Source of the DNA: Azolla pinnata
Taxonomy: Eukaryota; Streptophyta; Polypodiopsida; Salviniales; Salviniaceae
Assembly (NCBI GenBank): GCA_037176905.1
Contig: JBBBWG010031420.1
Span: 56,637-120,636, forward strand
Reading direction: 5' to 3'
Length of the DNA: 64,000 nucleotides
The notes under the pieces were generated by a model. That model made no database searches and was not told the origin of the DNA. It worked only from the letters and a program-made list of their open reading frames with translations. This document shows positions 44,026-55,800 of this stretch, one piece after another (position 1 is the stretch's first letter; each line of letters begins with the position of its first letter). A program made the translations under genes and the position numbers.

Positions 44026-47000
44026 TTCTTTGCAAACAGTTCTAACACATCTTCACCTTTTCAGTTGTTTCTCTCGCCTTGAGTTTCAGAATCCAAACTT
44101 TTTTGTGCCATTGCATAGCTTGCTCTTTTGCGCTTCGATTCAAACAAAAAAACTTGGAAATCCGATATCGCACAAGGGAGCTATGAGCTTTTTCTGGTGA
44201 AGCGCGCAATCCGCCCCAGTCTTGGTCGGTCCCTTGCTTAGTTCTGACACATTTTCGCCTTTTCAGCCGTTTCTCTCGCCCTGAGTTTCAGAATCCAAAC
44301 TTTTCTATGCCATTGCATAGCTTGATCCCTTGAGCTTCGATTCAACTAAAAAACTCGGAAATCCAATATGGCACGAGGGAGCTATGAGCTTTTTTTGGTG
44401 AAGGGCGCACTCCGCCCTTGTCCTGGTCAGTCCCTTGCTCAGTTCTGACAGATCTTCACCTTTTCAGCCGTTTCTCTCGCCCTGAGTTTCAGAATCCAAA
44501 CTTTTCTATCCCATTGCATAGCTTGCTCTATTACACTTGGATTCAACCCAAAAAACTCAGAAATCTGATACCGCACAAGGGAGCTATGAGCTTTTTCTGG
44601 TAAAGGGTGCAGTCCGCCCTGGTCCTGGTCGGTCCTTTCCTCAGTTCTGACACATCTACACTTTTTCAGCTGTTTCTCTTGCCCCGAGTTTTTGAATGCA
44701 ACCTTTCTTGTGCCATTGTAGTGCCAGCTCTCTTGCGCTTTGATTCAAGTGAAAAAAGTCGGAAATCCAATATCGCATGAGGGAGCTATGAACCTTTTTT
44801 GGTGAAGCCTAGTCCTAGTCTGTCCCTTCCTAAGTTCTGACACATCTTCACTTTTTCAGCCATTTCTCTTGCTTTGAGTTTAAGAATCCAAACTTTCTTG
44901 TGCCATTGCCTAGCTTGCTCTTTTGCGCTTCGATTCAAGCCAAAAAACTCGAAAATCCGATATCGCACAAGGGAACTATGAGCTTTTTTTGGTGAAGGGC
45001 GCAACCGCCCTGGTCCTCGTCGGTCCCTTCCTCAATTCTAACACATCTTCACTTTTTCAGCCATTTCTCTCTCCCTGAGTTTCAAAATCCAGCCTTTCTT
45101 ATGCCATTGCAGTGCTTGCTCTCTTGTGATTTGATTCAAGTGAAAAGAGTCGGAAATCCGATATCGCACGAGGGAGCTATGAACCTTTTTTGGTGAAGCT
45201 TGGACCTCATCGGTCCCTTCCTCAGTTTTGACACATCTTCACTTTTTCAGTTGTTTCTCTCGCCTTGAGTTTAAGAATCCAAAATTTCTTGTGCCATTGC
45301 ATAGCTTGCTATTTTGCGCTTCAATTCAAGCCAAAAAACTCAGAAATCCGATATCGCACAAGGGAGCTATGAGTTTTTTCTGGTGAAGGGCGCAGCCAGC
45401 ATAGTCCTGGTCGGTCGCTTCCTCAATTCTGACACATCTTCACTTTTTCAACCGTTTCTCTCGCCGTGAGTTTCAGAATTCAAACTTTCTTATGCTATTA
45501 AATAGGTTGCTCTCTTGCGCTTCGATTCAAGCCAATAAACTCGGAAATCCGATATCGCACGAGGGAACTATGAGCTTTTTCTCGTGAACGGAGCAGCGGC
45601 CTAGTCCTGGACGTTGGTCCGTTCCTTAATTCCGACACATCTTCACTTTTTCAGCCGTTTCTCTCGCCCTGAGTTTCAGAATCCAAACTTTCTTGTGACA
45701 TTGCATAACCAAATTTTTTTGTGTCATTGCATAGCTTGCTCTCTTACGCTTCAATTCAAGCCAAGAAACTCGGAACTTCGATATCGCACGAGGGAGCTAT
45801 GAGCTTTTTCTGGTGAAGCCTCGTTCTGGTCGGTCCCTTCCTCAGTTCTCACACGTATTCCCTTTTTCAGCCGTTTCTCTCGCCCTGAGTTTTAGAATCC
45901 AAACTTTCTTGAGCCATTGCATAGCTTGCCTTCTTGCGCTTCGATTCAAGCCAAAAAACTCATAATTCCAATATCGCACGAGGGAGCTATGAGCTTTTTC
46001 TGGTGAAGGGAGCAGCCGCCCTAGTCTTGGTCAGTCTCTTCCTCAGTTCTAACACATTTTCACTTTTTCAGTCGTTTGTCTCGCGCTGAGTTTCAGAATC
46101 CAATCTTTCTTGTGCCATTGCATAGCTTCTCCCTTGCGCTTTGATTTTAACCAGAAAACACGGAAATAGGATTCGCAAGAGGGAGCTATGAGCGTTTTCT
46201 CGTGAAGCCTGGTCCTGGTCAGTGCCTTCCTCAGTTCTACGTCATCTTTACTTTTTCAGCCGTTTCTTTCGCCCTTAGATTGAGAATCCAAACTTTCTTG
46301 TGCCATTGCATAGCTTGCTCCCTTGCGCTTCGATTCAAGCCAAAAAACTCGGAAATACGATATCGCACAAGGGAGCCATGAGCTTTCTCCGGTGAAGGGC
46401 GCAGCCGCCGTGGTACTCGTCGGTCCCTTTCTCAGTTTTGACACATCTTCACTTTTTCAACCGTTGCTCTCGCCCTGAGTTTTTGAATCCAAACCATCTT
46501 CTGTCATTGCATAGCTTGCTCTCTTGCGCTTCAATTCAACCAAAAAAACTCGGAAATCTGATATCGCACGAAGGAGCTATGATCTTTTTCTGGTGAAGCC
46601 TGGTCTTGGTCGGTCCCTTCCTCAGTTATGACATATCTTCACTTTTACAGCCGTTTCTCTCGCCTTGAGTTTAAGAATCTAAACTTTCTTGTGCCATTTC
46701 ATAGCTTGCTCTCTTGCGCTTCGATTCAAGCCAAAAAACCCGTAAATCCCATATTGTACGAGGGAGCTATGAGCTTTTTTTGGTGAAGGGCACAGCCACC
46801 CTGGTCCTCGTCGGTCCCGTCCTCAGTTCTAACACATCTTCATTTTTTCAACCGTTTCTCTGGCCCTGAGTTTCACAATCCAAACTTTCTTGTGCCATTG
46901 CATAGGTTGCTCTCTTGCGCTTCTCTTTAAACCAAAAAATTCAGAAATCCGATATCGCACCGGGGAGGTTTGAGCTTTCTCTGGTGAAGGGTGTAGCCGC

Positions 47001-50000
47001 CCTGGTCCTGGTCGGTCCCTTCCTCAGTTCTGACACATCTTCACTTTTTCAGCCATTTCTCTCGCCCCGAGTTTTAGAATCTAAACTTTCTTGTGCCATT
47101 GTATACCTTGCTCTCTTGCGTGTCGATTCAAGGCAAAAAACTCGGATATCTTATATCGCACGAGCGAGCTATGAGCTTTTTCTAGTGAAGGGCGCAGCCG
47201 TCCTAGTCTTGGTTGGTCCCTTCCTTAGTTTTGACACATCTTCACTTTTTCAGCCATTTGTCTTGCCCTCAGTTTCAAAATTCAAACTTTCTTGTGCCAT
47301 TGCATAGCTTGCTCTGTTGCGCTTCAATTCAAGCCAAAAAACTCGAAAATCCGATATCGCACTAAGGAGCTATGAGCTTTTTCTGGTGAAGGGCGCATCC
47401 GCCGTGGTCCTGATCGGTCCCTTCCTCAGTTCTGACACATCTTCAAATTTTCAGCCATTTCTCTCGCCCTGAATTTCATAATCCAAACTTTCTTGTGCCA
47501 TTGCATAGCTTGCTCTCTTGAGCTTCGACTCAACCAAAAAACTCACAAATCTGATATCGCACGAGAGAGTTATGAGCTTTTTCTGGTGAAGGGCGTAGCC
47601 GCCCTAGTGTTGGTTTGTCCCTTCCTCAGTTCTAACACATCTTCACTTTTTCAGCCGTTTCTCTCGCCCTAAGTTTGAAAATCCAAACTTTCTTGTGCCA
47701 TTACATAGCTTGCTCTCTTGCGCTTCTATTCAAGCCAAAAAACTCGAAATCCGATATCGCACGAGCGAGCTATGAGCTTTTTCTGGTGGAGCCTGATCCT
47801 GGTCGGTCCCTTCCTCAGTTTTGACACTCTTCACTTTTCCAGCCGTTTCTCTCGCCCTAAGTTTCAGAATCCAAACTTGCTTGTGCCATTGCATAGCCTG
47901 CTCTCTTGCGCTTCGATTCAAGCCAAAAAAACTGGAAATCCCAGATCGCACAAGGGAGCTATGAGCTTGTTCTGGTGAAGGGCGCAGCCGCCCTGGTCTT
48001 AATCGGTCCCTTCCTTACTTCTGACACATCTTCACTTTTCCAACCGTTTATCTCACCCTGAGTTTCGGAATCCAAAATTTCTTGTGCCATTGCATAGCTT
48101 GCTCTCTTGCGCTTCTATTCAAGCCAAAAAACTCAGAAATCCAATATCGCACGAGGGAGGTTTGAGCTTTCTTTGCTGAAGGGTGTAGCTGCCGTGGTCT
48201 TGGTCGTTTCCTTCCTCAGTTTTGACACATCTTCACTTTTCCAGCCGTTTCTCTCGCCCTGAGTTTCAGAATCCAAACTTTCTTTTGCCATTGCATAGCT
48301 TGCTCTCTTGCGCTTCAATTCAAGCCAAAAAACTCGGAAATCCGATATCGCACGAGAGAGCTATGATCTTTTTCTGGTGAAGCCTGGTCCTGGTCGGTCC
48401 CTTCCTCAGTTATGACACATCTTCACTTTTACAGCCGTTTCTCTCGCCCTGAGTTTGACAATCCAAACTTTCTTGTGCCATTGCATAGCTTGCTCTCTTG
48501 CGCTTCGATTCAAGCCAAAAAACCCGGAAATCCCATATCGCACGAGGGAGCTATGAGCTTTTTCTGGTCCTCGTCGGACCCTTCCTCAGTTCTGACACAT
48601 CTTCACTTTTTCAACTGTTTCTCTCGCCCTAAGTTTCACAATCCAAAATTTCTTGTACCATTCATAGGTTGCTCTCTTGCGCTTCTATTCAAACCGAAAA
48701 ATCGGAAATCCGATATCGCACCAGGGAGGTTTGAACTTTCTCTGGTGAAGTGTGCAGCCGCCCTAGTCCTAGTCGGTCCCTTCCTCAGTTCTGACACATC
48801 TTCACTTTTTCAGCTGTTTCTCTCGCCTTGAGTTTCAGAATCCAAACTTTTATGTGCCATTGCATTGCTCTCTTGCGCTTTGATTCAAGCCAAACAACTC
48901 GGAAATCGCATACCGCACGAGGGAGCTATGAGCTTCTTCTGGGGAAGGGCGCAACCGCCCTGGTGCTCGTCAGTCCCTTCCTCAATTCTGACATATCTTC
49001 ACTTTTTCAACCGTTTCTCTCGCCCTGAGCTTCACAATCCAAACTTTCTTGTGCCATTGCAAAGGTTGCTCTCTTGCGCTTCTATTCAAACAAAAAAATC
49101 GGAAATCCGATATTGCACTAGGGAGGATTGAACTTTCTCTGATGAAGGGTGCAGCCGCCCTGGTCCTGGTCGGTCCCTTCCTCAGTTTTGACACATCTTC
49201 ACCTTTTCAGCCGTTTCTGTCGCCTGGAGTTTCAGAATCTAAACTTTTCTGTGTCATTTCATAGCTTACTCTTTTGCGCTTCGATGCAAGCCAAAAAACT
49301 CGGAAATCCGATATCGCACGAGGGAGCTATGAGCTTTTTCTAGTGAAGGGCGCAGTCCCGGTCGGTCCCTTCCTTAGTTCTAACACATCTTGACCTTTTC
49401 TGCCATTTCTCTCGCCTAGACTTTCAGAATTCAAGCTTTTCGGTGCCATTGCAAAGCTTGCTCTTTTACGCTTTGATTCAAGCCGAAAAACTCAGAAATC
49501 CGATATTGCACGAGGGAGGTATGAGCGTTTTCTGGTGAAGGGCTCAGTCCTAGTCGGTCCCTTCATTAGTTCTGACACATCTTCACCTTCTCAGCCGTTT
49601 CTCTCGCCCTGAATATTAGAATCCAAACTTTTCTGTGCCCTTACATAGGTTTCTCTCTTGCGCTTCGATTAAAGCCAAAAAAACTCGGAAATCCGATATC
49701 ACAGGAGGGAGCTATGAGCTTTTTCTGGTGAAGTGTAGTCCGCCTCGGTCATGGTCGGACCCTTCCTCAGTTCAAACACATCTTCACCTTTTCAACCGTT
49801 TCTCTTGCCCTGAGTTTCAGAATCCAAACTTTTCTATGCCCTATGCCATTGCAGAGCTTGCTCTCTTGCGGTTCGATTCAAGAAAAAAAAGTCAGAAATC
49901 TGATATCGCACGAGGGAGCTATGAGCATTTTCTAGTGAAGGGCGCAGTCCGGCCTTGTCCTGGCCGGTCCCTTCCTCAGTTTTGACATATCTTCACCTTT

Positions 50001-50285
50001 TCATCCGCTTCTCTCGCCTTGAGTTTCAGAATCCAAACTTTTCTATGCCATTGCATAGCTTGCTCTCTTGCACTTCGATGCAAGCCAAAAAACTCAGAAA
50101 TCCGATATCGCACAAGGGAGCTATGAGCTTTTTCTGGTGAAGGGCGCAGTCTACCTTGGTTCTAGTCGGTCCCTTCCTTAGTTCTAACAAATCTTCACCT
50201 TTTCAGCTATTTCTCAGAATCCAAAATTTTATGTGCCTTGTGCCATTACATAGCTTCCTCTCTTGCACTTCAATTCAAGCCAAAA
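44026..50285 (+). repeat. Satellite array, about 32 direct monomers of ~201 or ~190 bp
   Basis: The landmark CACATCTTCACTTTTTCAGC occurs at 44046, 44248, 44449, 44651, 44841, 45042, 45232 and on to about 50190. Spacings are close to either 201 or 190 bp. Conserved blocks in order: GGTCGGTCCCTTCCTCAGTT, TTTCTCTCGCCCTGAGTTTC, TTGTGCCATTGCATAGCTTG, CTTGCGCTTCGATTCAAGCC, GATATCGCACGAGGGAGCTA and GAGCTTTTTCTGGTGAA. The short class lacks the GGGCGCAGCCGCCCTG block. Open frames up to 140 codons are by-products of the repeat. Confidence 0.97.
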
Positions 50286-51090
50286 ACCTCGTGCGGTATC
50301 GTATTTCCGTGTTTTTTAGCATGAATCAAAGCACAAGAGAGCAAGCTATGCAATGACACAAAAAAGTTTGGATTCTGAAACTCAGGGCGAGAGAAACGGT
50401 TGAAAAGGTGAAGATGTGTCAAAACTGAGGAAGGGATCGACCAGGACTGCGCCCTTCACCAGAAAAACTCATAGCTCCCTCGTGCAATATCGGATTTCCG
50501 AGTTTTTTCGCTTGAATCGAAGCGCAAGAGATCAAGCTATTGAACGACACAAAAAAGTTTGGATTTTGAAACTTAGGGCGAGAGAAACGGCTCAAAGGGT
50601 GAATATGTGTCAGAACTGAGGAAGGGACCAACCAGGACTCCGCCCTTCACTTGAAAAAGCTCATAGCTCCCTCGTGCGATATCAGATTTCCAAGTTTTTT
50701 GGCTTGAATCAAAGCGCAAGAGAGCAACCTATGCAATGGCACAAAAAAGTTTGGATTTTGAAACTCAAGGCGAGAGAAACGGCGGAAAAGGTGAAGATGT
50801 GTCAGAACTAAGGAAGAGACCAACCGGGACTAGGGCGGATTGCGCCCTTCACCAGAAAAAGCTCATAGCTCCCTCGTGCGATATCGGATTTCCGAGTTTT
50901 TTGGCTTGAATCGAAGCGCAAGAGAGCAAGCAATGCAATGGCACAGAAAAGTTTGGATTCTGAAACTCAGGGCGAGAGAAACGGTTGAAAAGGTGAAGAT
51001 ATGTCAGAACTAAGGAAGGGACCGACCAGGACTAGAGCGGACTGTGCCCATCTCCAGAAAAAGCTCATGACTCCCTCGTGCGATATCGGA
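50286..51090 (-). repeat. Inverted end of the satellite, four monomers on the opposite strand
   Basis: From about 50288 the same monomer appears reverse-complemented: GATTCTGAAACTCAGGGCGA, then GAAACGGTTGAAAAGGTGAA, then GATGTGTCA, then CTGAGGAAGGGA. Landmarks fall at about 50410, 50610, 50800 and 51000. The last copy breaks off at 51090 inside TGCGATATCGG. The switch occurs inside the monomer, next to CCTCGTGCGGTATC. Confidence 0.95.
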
Positions 51091-52828
51091 AAACAGTTAA
51101 ATGTTAAAGATTATAGATTAATTTTTTTAAAGAAAAAAGGAATTTTTATGATTTCTTTGAGAAAAAAAAAGAAAAAAAAATACATAACATTCGCAAATGT
51201 TTGCAAACTTGCATTCATGTTTGCCAAACCAGAAGCTTGCGAATTTTGCGTTCTATGGATGTAACACAGACTCCCACTCGAAACATTTGTATATAATTCT
51301 TACTACTGAAACATCTAAAATTTGATAAAAACAAAAAAAAACGGGGATGTTTCCCCGAAGCTTCTTGGAGAAGCATGTCCTTTGGTTGGCCAACATACAA
51401 AGTTGCAGGTATGTACCAAAAGTAATGCACTATTTTTCTACTAAAACAGGATCTTTCTTCAGGCTACAAATTGCATATGCAAAGTTATCATTTTAGTTCA
51501 TAAGATGTATGAAAATAGAACTGTAGTGATCATTTCCCACTGGTTGAGCTGTCTTAAAATGTATATTCACTATGGAAATAGAAATAGAGATCATTATACT
51601 GGCACCATGTACAAGTAGCTATTACATTTATCAACAATACTTCACAACTCATTTGTTTAGGCCTTTTTTTTTTAAATTTGGAAGGTTCAAACATTCTAGC
51701 TATGTTTAAAGGTATAAATTGACTTGTAGGTGTATAAAGGGTGTGTTAGACATTTACTTAAACAAAAGATTAAATACCACTACACTTTGAATAATTGTTT
51801 ATAACATAAAAGTATTATATGCCTAATATTTGCATTTGGTTATCATTCATATATTCGTGTTTGATATTTCCAACGAATGTGAATATTACAATTTATGCAT
51901 ACAGGTGCAGGTGGATCCAAATGGGAATCTGCAACTCGTTGCAGAACCCAAGAGCTTCCCAGATATAGGCGGGCAAATCGTGGATAGAAACACCACCATG
52001 GTACCCGACTCGTTCATTGCACAGTCCAATGACCTTGGCTCGGAAACAAACGATGACGGATTAAACGTTACCATTCTTCTGGTCCGAAACATACTTTTCG
52101 TGATTTATCAATCTCGAATGCTCGAATCATTCTCGATCACGTTTTTTGGAAGAAATTTTTTCTTCCAAAGATTTCTTCCAACAAAGTATGGTTTGTTCTG
52201 TGGTTATTTCCAATTACATGCCACAAAAGCCTTAGTAGAGTTACCCTCTTGAGACTTTTCAATTTTTTTAATTATTTTTGGTTTATTACTTTTATTTTTA
52301 TTCAAAGCTATTTTTTTGTTGTTGTTACTATTTGTTTTTTCGTTTTTAATTCCTCTTTTTTTTACACTCTCAAAAATAAAAATAAGCAGAAAAAGAAAAA
52401 CAATAGTTTTAAATTAAATTTTCTTTGTGAAAAAGAAGGATAAAAAAGGGAAATGTTTTTAAAAAACTTTAAAAAACTTTTAAACTTTTAAGTCTTGTAT
52501 AAATATTTCCTTTTTCGGTTTTTGTTTTTTATTTTCTAAAATTTCACAACGGACGGCCCGGATCGTTTGGGCATCCCCAAACGGCTTCAGAGCCGTCCGT
52601 CTCCTGTGATCCCCTTCTCAAGCTCTTCCTGTCTTGAAAAAAGCTTCATGAGTTGATGATCTATCTTCTGTTTTTCTCCCAGAGATTGATATGGACTAGG
52701 TTCACAGCTGCCCACATGAGCTGCGTGCTCTTGCAACACAGTCTGCTGATGAGAATCTCCGCAAGATCATCACATGGTGTTCTCCCATTCCTGGAAACGC
52801 TTCCTGAACTTGCAGGTTTCATCCATGT
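51091..52828. other. AT-rich flank upstream of the PPR gene, with one exon-like block
   Basis: Mostly AT-rich, homopolymer-rich sequence, for example around 51120-51180 and 52250-52530. The interval 51905-52075 stands out in composition. It follows an acceptor-like ACAG and is open on plus, translating to VDPNGNLQLVAEPKSFPDIG and so on. I do not recognise it and could not connect it to the PPR frame. It may be an exon remnant. Confidence 0.35.
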
Positions 52829-55800
52829 ATGGAACGGATCATGATACTACTGCCTTCTTCAGTTTGGTCGAGTCCCACCCTCTTCCAAGATGGAGTGGGA
52901 AGTCCTGCCCAGAATGATGTGGGACTGAGCTCCCAGAACGATGCTCAAGGAAATCCACGAAATTCTGTGAAAAGCAATGCCCAGATTCATGTAAACAGCA
53001 ATGCCCGCAATCATGTGGAAAGAAATGTCCAAAATGATGTAAATAGCACTGCGCAAAAGGATGTAAAAAGCAATGGCCAAAAGAATGTAAAAATCAGCGC
53101 TCAAAATGATGTAAATTGTGATTCTCAAACTGATGTAAACACTGATTGTCAAAGTCATGTAAATAACAATACCCCAATTGATGTAAAAAATGATGTCCAA
53201 GCTCTGGAACTTGGGCTTTCTTGTATAGCAGGAGTATATGTGCATGAAAATGATGAGATTTCTTTGTTGAAGCTTCCCTCAATTGACACCGTCACATGCT
53301 TCCTTTGCAAATGTAGAGAAAAGAGGGATTCTGCATGTACAGAACTTGTGCATTTGCACTTATGTCTCCATGGGTTGGATTCTCACAGAACTCTTAGAAA
53401 CACAATTATAATGACTTTCGTTGAATGTGGAAGAAGTAACGACGCTGAGCAGATATTTTATAGATATACAGAAGGAAATTCTAATTTTCGGTGTTCCCTT
53501 CTTGAACTATATCTCTCCCTTAGAGAATATGAACATGTCTTTAAGCAGGTTTCTGAAATGGAACAAGATTATGGTCAAATGGACAGGAATGTTCTTCAAT
53601 CCTTGCTAAAAGCTTGTGCCTATCATGGACGTTTCCATCAAGGTCAATCTATACATAGTCATATTGTTAGAGAAGGTATGGACGAAGATAATTTTATAGC
53701 TAGCAATGTTGTTGAGATGTATGCAAAATGTGGTGCACTTTCTGAAGCTTGGGACGTATTCAATGAAATGCCCATCCGAGATGTGGTTGCATTGACGATA
53801 TTAAGTTCAGCATATTCCGATCACGGGCTCTATCAAGATGCATTGTATTGCCTAGAGCAAATACCAATGGAGGATGTAACCCTGAATGTTGGCATGCTAC
53901 TATGTGGATTAAAAGCATGCAAGAAGACCAGATCTGTAGAGAAAGGAAAAATTTTACATATTAAGATAGCGAAGTGGGGAGGTGAATCCAACACTTTTAT
54001 TGGCTGTGCTTTGTTAGGTATGTATGCTGAATGTGGTCTCCTTGCAGAAGCACAATACGTATCTGATGGGATTTTATCCAGGGATGTAGTTTCATGGACT
54101 GCATTGATTGCAGGGTATGCAGATCATGGACGTATAACTTCAGCTTTGGAATGTCTTGAGAAAATGAGGTCTGAGGGTCTGCTCCCAAATTCTGTAACAT
54201 TTCTGTGTATTTTGAGGGGATGCACCAATATAGCAACAATAGAAAAGGGCCAAGAACTGCATATGGAGGTTGTCAAAGAAGATCTTGAGAAGGATCCTGT
54301 TATAGGTAGCGCTTTAGTTGACATGTATGCTAAATGTGGTTTGCTTGCTGAAGCACAAGCAGTGTTTGAAGAGTTACAGAATCGGGATGTTGTTTTGTGG
54401 ACAACATTGATTGCAGGATATGCTGAACAAGGACATGATGAGGCAGTGCTGAAGTGTTTAGAGAAGGTGCAAGCCGAGGGGGTCCCGGTTGATTCAATCA
54501 TATTTGTTCACAGTTTAAAAGCATGTGGAAATATTGGAGCAATCAGAAGGGGTCAAAAAATCCATGCTGAGGTGGTGAAAGAAGGATTCGAACTCAATTC
54601 ATTCGTTGGCAGTACGTTGATGGACATGTATATCAAGAGTGGTTTGATTCTGGAAGCTGTAGAGATCTTTCATGAACTTCCTGAACATGATGTTATCTCA
54701 TGGACGACATTGATTTCTGGCTATATTCAATATGGACTGCATCACAAGGTACAGGAAAGCTTGGAGGACATGCAACGAGAGGGCATCTTTCCGAGCGATG
54801 TTACCCTTGCTTGTAGCTTACAAGCTTGTGGAAGCCTTGGATTAGTTGATGAAGGCCGTGACGTGCACATACAAATCATCAAGAGAGGATTTGAAGGAGA
54901 CACTTTTGTTGCAAATTCTTTGCTTGATTTATATGCTAAATGTGCTCGAACATTGGAAGTGTGGAAGGTTTTTGATGACATGACAGTAAAGGATATAGTA
55001 TCGTGGAACACTCTGATCACATGCTTGGCTGAACAGGAGCTGAACAATGAAGTATTGATTTCACTGAAAGAGATGCAACTCGAGGGGTTTTATCCAAATG
55101 ATATCACAGTTCTCTGCTGTCTGAAAGCTTGTGGTTCGTTAGGTGCTATAGAAATCGGACAAGAAACTCACACATTTGTCACTAAACTTGGATTGGAAAA
55201 GTATCCATTTGTTGGTAATACGTTGGTCGATATGTATGCCAAATGTGGCTACCTTGCTGAAGCTATGGAACTCTTCAATCAGATGCCTTTCCGAGATGTA
55301 ATCTCCTGGAACATTTTGTTGTTATACTTCGTTGATCATAAGCTCTACGAGGAGGGGCTACACTGTCTGCAAGAGATGGAAGAAGATAACGTGACAGCTG
55401 ATGTTGGGACCTTTGTCTATGGTCTGGAGTGTTGTGGAAGCTTATCTTCTTTGTATGAAGGTCACATTCTGCATGCCAAGATTGTGTATCATGGATTTGA
55501 AGCAGATGAGCTCCTTGGTAGTGCCCTAATAGATATGTATTCTAAATGTTGTACACTTCTAGAAGCCAAAAATGTATTCGATAGGCTTCGGAACAGAGGC
55601 ACAGCTTGGAGTCATCTTATTTCTGGGTATACGGACAATGGGTTTGCTAGCGAAGCACTCTCCTGTTATGAACTCATGCAAACTGAGGGTATCTCTCCGG
55701 ATGCCACAACAGTTGCTTCATTAGTGAAGGGGTGCAGCCTTACAGGGACAATTGATAGAGGTAAGGAAATGCACATTCTGGCTGTAAAAATAGGGTGTGG

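Noticed and set aside
44026-51090. Many frames of 60-140 codons with FSRFSRPEFQNPNF-like text
   Set aside because: They recur with the satellite period, change frame between monomers and also appear on the opposite strand, so they are repeat by-products.
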